Assembly: GCA_009746045.1 (NCBI GenBank)
Contig: RPFO01000015.1
Coordinates: 3,227,836-3,291,835 of the forward strand
Direction of reading: 5' to 3'
DNA from: Mesostigma viride
Lineage: Eukaryota > Streptophyta > Mesostigmatophyceae > Mesostigmatales > Mesostigmataceae
Length of the DNA stretch: 64,000 bases
Shown piece after piece: positions 57,930 to 64,000 of this stretch. The position numbers and the translations under genes were made by a program. The notes beneath the pieces are model-generated. The model searched no databases. It saw only the letters and a program-made list of their open reading frames with translations, and was not told where the DNA came from. Numbering within the stretch: the stretch's first letter is position 1; each line of letters opens with the position of its first letter.

Positions 57930-59000
57930 TCCCTGAGAAGGGGCATATGGCTTTTAAGGGGAGGTGCGCCACAAAACCACCCTGAAACTGAAACATGCTA
58001 ATATCAACCTGTATTCATTTCCACTATGCTCAGCAATGATTGGGGGCATGAAATAACATGTTTGGTGAGTTGTCCATGCACTTGTTGAGGGTACTACCCC
58101 CATATATGCGCCAATAATGCGCTATAAATAGCAAAAGACGCTAATTAGGACTAGGTATGCCCCAGCCAATCCACACATCAGATTGACCTGTAACTTGGCG
58201 GGCGTATTTGTCGATCAATTTTTGAACTTTGTATATCTTTGTGGCCTCTAATTCCATGATTTCATGTCACTTTTATGCAATGTCCGGAAAAAAAGGTGCT
58301 TTGGGGGGGGAAAATTAATTACTCTCACAATACACCTCCGATGCTACTTGTGAGTAGCCCAATGTTTTGGCCATGAACGATTCTACACGGGTATATCTCG
58401 CTGTCCCAAGCGGATGTGTGGATTGGCTGGGGCATACATAGTCCTAATTAGCGTCTTTTGCTATTTATAGCGCATTATTGGCGTATATATGGGGGTAGTA
58501 CCCTCAACAAGTGCATGGACAACTCACCAAACATGTTATTTCATGCCCCCAATCATTGCTGAGCATAGTGGAAATGAATACAGGTTGATATTAGCATGTT
58601 TCAGTTTTAGGGTGGTTTTGTGGCGCACCTCCCCTTAATACATCCTAGGCTACTTCATGCAAGGGTGGGAATGTAAGCTACCCTTGCTCTAGGTGCACCA
58701 GGGCACCGGCACCACCATGCTGTCTCAGGTTCAACCCGCCTATAAAGGGGGGGATCCTGGCACGGGGGAGGAAGATCATCATGGCTATACAAGGGCTAGG
58801 GCATGGCTTCTCGACAGAGAGCATCTCTCTGCATGGCATAGCACGGCTAAATTCTTAATGCAACATCCATGGGGGTCCCATTATAGACATAGCGTGGCTA
58901 CTGAATGTTGAAGGCATCATCCATGGAGGCCATTATGGGCGCACATGCGCGTGGGCCACATGCTAGGCTAAGCCTTACTAATCTACACTACTGGTATATA
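57930..59000 (-). mobile_element. solo 3' region of an ORF1-only element, split by a TTAA element
   Basis: The 3' region of the ORF1-only family lies inverted here: 57930-57957 and 58639-59000. It is interrupted by the 677-bp element at 57958. ORF1 itself is missing (5' truncation). It forms a roughly 370-bp inverted repeat with 60670-61045, so ORF1 copy 3 is enclosed by inverted arms. Confidence 0.7.
57958..58634. mobile_element. 677-bp fold-back element with TTAA target duplication
   Basis: The ends GGGGAGGTGCGCCACAAAACC and its reverse complement begin inverted arms of roughly 250 bp. TTAA is duplicated at 57954-57957 and 58635-58638. The unoccupied target CATATGGCTTTTAATACAT is present at 36416-36434, confirming the borders. 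The middle 180 bp are unique. There is no coding capacity. TTAA targets are used by piggyBac and Kolobok transposases. Confidence 0.85.
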
Positions 59001-59160
59001 TAACGGTATCGTGGCTCGTGGCTATCTAACGGAGGCATGTTATAATTTAATTTAATTTAATTTAATTTAATTTAATTTAATTTAACTAGGTCTTAGACAA
59101 TCCGGCTCCATCCATCCCATCCCACTCGACTGAACTGAGGACTTATGCTCACGTTTGTAG

Positions 59161-61045
59161 CCACGAGCCACGAGGTAGCCATGGCTGACGGCGGAGCTCA
59201 TAACTTTCACGTTTGAGCACCGAATTTAGCCGTGAATATCACTATCGCTTCGTCTTTCTAAGACACACATGCTGATATAATTTTCCGAACCTAAAACGCA
59301 ATATATGACGAGCAAACGCCTGTCGACGCAACGCAGTTTGGCGGATGCGCTCGCCCATGAAAATGCGGCAGCTGCGGCTGCAGCTTTGCCAGCTCCGGCA
59401 GGCAGCGGTGACACTAGTCGTGCTGGTGGTCGCCCAGCAACCTCCCGGGCTCCATGCCTCGCCATCGGCATCGCCTGACCCGAAACGCGCCCGCTCAGCC
59501 GATAAAACAGGAGGGTCTTCACGCCCCTCGGAACCGCGCTGCCGGCTCCAACCTTTCCAGGTCGATGATCACGACTGGACCAACATGTCTCCGGCCGATG
59601 CTCTGCACTGCATCTTCTTCGGGGACTACGCCTCGCTTTACGACCTGTGGCTCCATCTCCACGACAACAATCGCCTCCCGTCCTCCCGGACGGCCGCCGC
59701 TGGAACAACATCAGCACGCTGTTCGGGTGCGCCCGCCCCCAATTAGTCCAGCACACCATCCTCAACTCCCTTCTCCAGCGCTCTGACGGCGAGATCTGGG
59801 CTCCATCCATCTCCGCCCGGCCCGCCCTCCGTTCCATCCTCACGGAAGCCTTTCAGCAGCACGTGACCCCCCTTGCTGCTGACGTCGCAGCAATGGGTGG
59901 TCCGCTGGCTGCTGAACTTCCTCACCTCACCGCCACCTCCACTGCCACCTCCACTGCCATTTCCGCCTCCACTGCCGACATCAAAGCCCAGCTCCTCGAC
60001 CTCGACCAACGCCTTCAAGCCACCGCCAACGCCCTTGAGAGCTTGCATGACACCGCCGGCCTCACCGCCCAGGCGGTGAAGGACATCGCCGCCCAGCCGG
60101 CGCCTGCTGGCCCGGCCGGCGATGCTCCCTCCACCTGGGCGGACTTGCTTAAGCAGCACACCACCTCCACCACCTCCACCATCTCGGCACAACTCAAGCA
60201 ACAAGCCCTCGACCTTCGCGAGGAAGCCGACATCGCCCGGCGCAGCCACAATGTCATCGTCAAGCACTTCGACCAGCCGGCAGGTGAGACCTCCACGAGC
60301 CTTCTTGAGGCATTTAAGCGCGCCATTTTTGCCCCCATGTTACTCACTGGTGAGCTGGACATGTCGGCTGTCCGCCTCCCCCACGCGCGGGGGAAGGCTG
60401 GCCAGGCACCCGTGCTCCTCACCTTTAAGTACATGGCGGACAAGCTGGCGTTCCTTAAATGCCGCAAGAAGCTCTCGGAGACTCGCTTCACGCTGGACGA
60501 CGACTTGACCCTGGCCCAGCAACAGCGGCGACGCGAGCTATGGCCGACCTACCTTCAGCTCCGGCAGAGCGCAAGGGGGAAGCCGGTGTACTGGAGGGGG
60601 GCGGTCATCCACGTTGACCACAAGCCCTGGCAGCCCCCTCCTGCCACCTCAGACTAGGAATATATATACCAGTAGTGTAGATTAGTAAGGCTTAGCCTAG
60701 CATGTGGCCCACGCGCATGTGCGCCCATAATGGCCCCCATGGATGTTGCCTTCAGAATTTAGCCAAGCCATGCCTATAACGGGACCCCCATGGATGTTGC
60801 ATTAAGAATTTAGCCATGCTATGCCATGCAGAGAGATGCTCTCTGTCGAGAAGCCATGCCCTAGCTCTTATATAGCCATGATGATCTTCCCCCACATGAC
60901 ATACTCCCCCTTAGCTGGGCATAGTGTGAAGATCATGAGGGTGCCGGTGCCCTTGAGGCACCTAGAGCAAGTGCTGCTTACATTCCACTCTTGCAGGAAG
61001 TAGCCTAGAATGTATTAAAAGCCATATGCCCCTTCTCAGCGATAT
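59161..61045 (+). mobile_element. ORF1-only LINE derivative, copy 3
   Basis: The 5' leader starts CCACGAGCCACGAGGTAGCC, shared with copies 1 and 2. ORF1 follows (59307-60657), then the 3' region to CCCCTTCTCAGCG at about 61045. The final hairpin is replaced by the inverted end of an RT-bearing LINE (61050-61465). Compared with copies 1 and 2 it keeps the longest ORF1 frame. Confidence 0.75.
59307..60657 (+). pseudogene. LINE ORF1 protein, best copy, frameshifted near the N-terminus
   Basis: The start M-T-S-K-R-L-S-T-Q-R-S-L matches copy 1. Two frameshifts (about 59400 and 59690) lead into a 336-codon open frame (59647-60657) whose true coding part begins near 59690. It carries an Ala/Thr-rich linker, a coiled coil (I-K-A-Q-L-L-D-L-D-Q-R-L-Q), and an RRM-like domain beginning N-V-I-V-K-H-F with L-L-T-F-K-Y-M-A-D-K. 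The C-terminal domain has D-D-D-L-T-L-A-Q-Q-Q-R-R-R-E-L-W-P-T-Y-L. This is the architecture of L1-type ORF1p, an RNA-binding trimer that coats the LINE RNA. Assignment rests on order and motif style, not on a search. Confidence 0.78.
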
Positions 61046-61049
61046 TAAA

Positions 61050-61465
61050 TTAAAAATTAAATTATAACATGCCTCCGTTGGGAGATCATGTAGCACATAT
61101 TCCATGATGGATGGGGTGGAGGAAGCCGCGTAATCGAACTATCCTAACTATCTAGTATAGAAAATCCTAACTACCCTACTCATCAAAACGCCTCCTCCGC
61201 TTGGGGGGAGGGGGCTTGCCCACAGGGTCGGGCGTGTGCGCCTTGACAATCCTCTTCCACCGCGTCTTGTCCTGCATGGCAGTCCAAAGACGGGAGAGAG
61301 AGTGGATGCGGTGCTCAAACTGGGCTGGGACCACTAGGTCGTCCAGCAACATCTGGATGTAGTTCGTGACAGGTTTCCCTACCCTTTTGGGAATGCCCTC
61401 GGGGCCAGGCCAGGTCAGAATGTGGCGCCCTGGCTGGCCAAGCCGCTGGGGGCCGGCCAGACCAA
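61050..61465 (-). pseudogene. LINE ORF2 3' end, inverted fragment
   Basis: On the minus strand this reads G-P-Q-R-L-G-Q-P-G-R to the Pro/Arg-rich end at about 61184, then the 3' UTR and the hairpin at 61084-61073 with an AAATTAAATT tail. It is a close relative of the copy at 56800-57780 and is 5'-truncated. Confidence 0.75.
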
Positions 61466-61468
61466 GGG

Positions 61469-61520
61469 ATATGTGCTACATATTCTCCCAACGGAGTTAT
61501 GTTACAATTCAATTCAATGC
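61469..61520 (+). repeat. LINE 3' terminal hairpin and tail
   Basis: ATATGTGCTACATATTCTCC continues into the hairpin CTCCCAACGGAG (61484-61495), then GTTATGTTACAATTCAATTC. It is a minimal 3' end of the same family, with an AATTC-type tail. Confidence 0.6.
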
Positions 61521-64000
61521 TCACGTAACGCTGTTCCGTGTTTTATTAATTAATGCGCGGTCCCATTGGATTCCGAAATATTAGTTTTTTAAGTGAGACA
61601 ACTATACAATATTAATAAGTATAACTAGGTATAGGTCAGGGAAGACTTCCTCCCGGCCACTCACAGCAACTGCAGCAGACCACTCACTTCAGTTGTTTTG
61701 AAAATACTACTGTTAATGTCGTCTGAAATTAGTATGCGATTCCTAAGTGTATGCAGTTTCTGGCCAGGTTGAAAAACTGGATCCATGTTTGCTTAGAACA
61801 CGACTGAGCTCGAGTGCAAACCACAGTCCTGCCCCCTATAGTAGACTAGGCAATTACTTCGGATCGGCTAGATCAGTATAGGTGTCTATCATCCCGAGGG
61901 TTTATGGTCTGCTGCTCCGCAACGGGATCGCTTGAAATTAATTAGGAGCTCAAGCCTTCCCATCGGCCTGACGCCTGAGGGCTTGTTAGGGACCCGTCTG
62001 CCACGGCTCCCTTTCTCGCTGCGTGGTGCTCAACCCAGCACAACCGACTCTGTGGGGCACACTGACAGCTACTTGCTTCGTATTGGCCAGGCATGCTAAA
62101 TAGACTAAAGCACATGACAACTCGCGAGTAGATGGCACACGAGTATCTCTGGCAGCCCAGATGCAAGTGACCTGCAGGGACCCCATGCTCACCACAAGCA
62201 AGCACGCTGACAGCTCACTGCCCATTTGTAACTGCCAAGTCTACCCATGTCGGTGGGCACGCAGTAGCGGCAGCAGACCCGCAGTGTACCCAATACAAGG
62301 CCGCATATTACCAAATACCCGAGGCCACTGAGTGCCAAAGACAGAGACCTTTCGGCGAATGAATGGCCCAAGGCGGGGCGGGCAGTTGACTGCTAGCTGC
62401 TGGGGTCAGCTTGCCACGGCGCACACAAGCTGGTGTTGCCCGAGGAGGCGGGCGGCTCTCAAGTCCCTCCGCTGTGCAAGGCAACCCCTCTGAGCACAAC
62501 GTGAGAATGGCCCATCAACGCACGATAAATCCGTGAGTGGGTGAGACAACCTGCACCGTGCATTCCCAAACGACGCATGTTGCATGGCATCCAATTGACC
62601 ACTGTGCATGCCCACCGCCCCACGCGCCGCCCAAGCGGTCCTTGGCAAGCTAGCGGACAAACCTTGATCTTGTGCAGACCATCAAATTATGTCAACTGGC
62701 AATTCGCCACTCCCCGTCCTCTCCAACTCCCCCCACCCCTCACCCTCCCACCCCCCAAATTTTGCCCACCCATCAAATGACGTCCTGGCTGGTGGCATAG
62801 GCTCTCCGGCCCGCCAACCAGCAGACACACGTGACAAGTGTTGTCGTTGTAACGGTCTCCACACCGTTAGTGATTCGTGACACCAGCCAATGCCCTTTGC
62901 AATATCAGCGACGATGGTTGGTGACATCAGCCGCGACGGTTCGTGCGTTACCGCCACGCAAAGACCAGAGGGAGAGGGCCCCTGCTGCCATGTGGCAGGA
63001 AACCAACCTGGTTCAGGCCATGCAAAAACAAGTGCACCAGGAAGTGACCATGCTCAGACGACCTTATGTGACGGGAAACGCTTCATGGACGGCGAGAGCC
63101 ATGATAGCTCAACCCATGCTAGCTAGAGCGATTAGAAGTGGCCATGATTACTCAGCAGGCCCTGCAGGCTGAAAACCCTTGAGGGTGCACACAATACCAG
63201 CATACCGGAAGCCGCTTCCGGTGATGCGCCACGAGGAAGCTGCAGGATAGCGGCCACCTCTCCTTGCTTGGCAAGACAGCCACACCACCAGGTGGCTGCA
63301 GCCCCATCAAATAAATTAAGAGAGGCGACCAATATTGACATTGCTGTCGACTGGCATGGCTCTCAATCCCTGGTCCCCACGCACCCAACACCGGATGTCT
63401 AGAGCTGGGCAAGGTAGCTGGGGACCGTGCGATGTCAACGCAGCAGCTGCCTCCCGCCCAGGATGGCATCCCTTCCGACCAGGTCTCCCAGGCTCGTGGC
63501 AACCATCTCACCGTAGGCTCGCCCGCACCGGTGTGGAACAGCGCATGACCAGGATGTGCTGTCCACTGTGGCCAGCGACAGGGGGCCGTAGGTCATGCCA
63601 CGAATGGCATCGCCAACCGGACTGGGGGGCATTACAAGTAATCGGGGGCCCGCGCTAGGATGATGGGAAGGAATGATGATGAAAAGGACCGTGGGCACAG
63701 CATAAGGAGAATTCATATTGGCCGATACGACGGTGCTGGCTTGTAACACCCGGCATAAGTATGCATACGACCCAGGGGGTAAGTGACAAGGGAGAAAAAA
63801 GGCCGGATTCACCATAATCAGCCCAGGTTGTCCAACCAGGTCGGGGTTTGAAGCCAGGTCTGGGTCATCCCACCAATGTGTCACTCCCATTCCCGTGCCA
63901 GCCCATGTGGCACCCCCATAGCTCCTTTCACACACTGGATGGACCAACAAACCTGCTCCTTGCTTGATGACGCAGTAGGCAAGCGCCCCCACGCTCCATA
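61521..64000. other. region without a recognised gene, possible decayed retroelement
   Basis: I see no reliable gene. Weak hints of a retroelement exist. At 62830-62870 the plus strand codes D-K-C-C-R-C-N-G-L-H-T-V-S, similar in spacing to a zinc knuckle with its last Cys missing. Near 63743 there is TGTAACACCC, a common plant LTR start, but without a second copy. Near 63885 the minus strand reads GACACATTGGTGGGATGAC, which could be an LTR end and primer site. None of these suffices for a call. Confidence 0.3.

Noticed and set aside
63152-63992. gag gene on the minus strand
   Set aside because: Frames of 119 and 185 codons have only superficial similarity (one short A-A-A-T-W-W segment) and no zinc knuckle or neighbouring pol.

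Overview
The window looks like nuclear DNA of a green alga, most likely a chlorophyte of the Chlamydomonas/Volvox type. The two host genes I can assemble are split by long introns with GT-AG or GC-AG borders and have GC-rich coding exons. The sequence between them is packed with microsatellites, gypsy and LINE retrotransposons and small inverted-repeat elements. The organism call is an inference from style; there is no marker gene.

Host genes. (1) 7124-17296, minus strand: a six-exon gene whose exons join in frame into a 416-residue nucleotide-sugar transporter of the NST/TPT superfamily, closest in motif content to plant UDP-xylose transporters. (2) 23073-34062, plus strand: a six-exon gene whose exons join in frame into about 517 residues. 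It has a basic, disordered N-terminus and a coiled-coil C-terminal half that resembles Dsn1/Mis13, a subunit of the MIS12 kinetochore complex. The identity of the second gene is tentative; the exon chain is well supported. A short coding-like frame on the minus strand at 51661-51945 is a third, weak candidate.

Layout. 1-4724: left-truncated Ty3/gypsy element on the minus strand (LTR, primer binding site, gag, in-frame TGA, pol). 4761-6785: broken ORF1-only LINE derivative. 7-17 kb: transporter gene, with (GA)n/(GGGA)n arrays in its introns. 17.6-19.6 kb: a G/C-homopolymer element and LINE debris. 22.1-22.5 kb: a second G/C-rich fold-back. 23-34 kb: the Dsn1-like gene, whose introns hold a TA-flanked MITE, decamer and heptamer minisatellites and a recent 466-bp duplication. 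34.6-40.8 kb: LINE fragments, a second ORF1-only element and a SINE-like insertion. 40.9-48.7 kb: a satellite array split by a 6.7-kb DNA transposon with CACCGGG termini and TA target duplications. 48.8-51.3 kb: a 183-bp satellite followed by long tetranucleotide arrays. 51.9-54.3 kb: a fold-back and a TTAA-flanked element. 54.4-55.2 kb: a satellite carrying 8-bp arrays. 55.3-61.5 kb: a nest of LINE 3' fragments, a TTAA fold-back element and the best ORF1 copy. 61.5-64 kb: nothing I can name.

The mobile elements connect to each other. The RT-bearing LINE fragments and the ORF1-only elements end in the same 3' hairpin (CTCC-CAAC-GGAG) followed by AT-rich simple tails, which suggests that the ORF1-only elements are copied in trans by the LINE machinery. 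Nested insertions can be ordered from empty-site comparisons inside the window itself.
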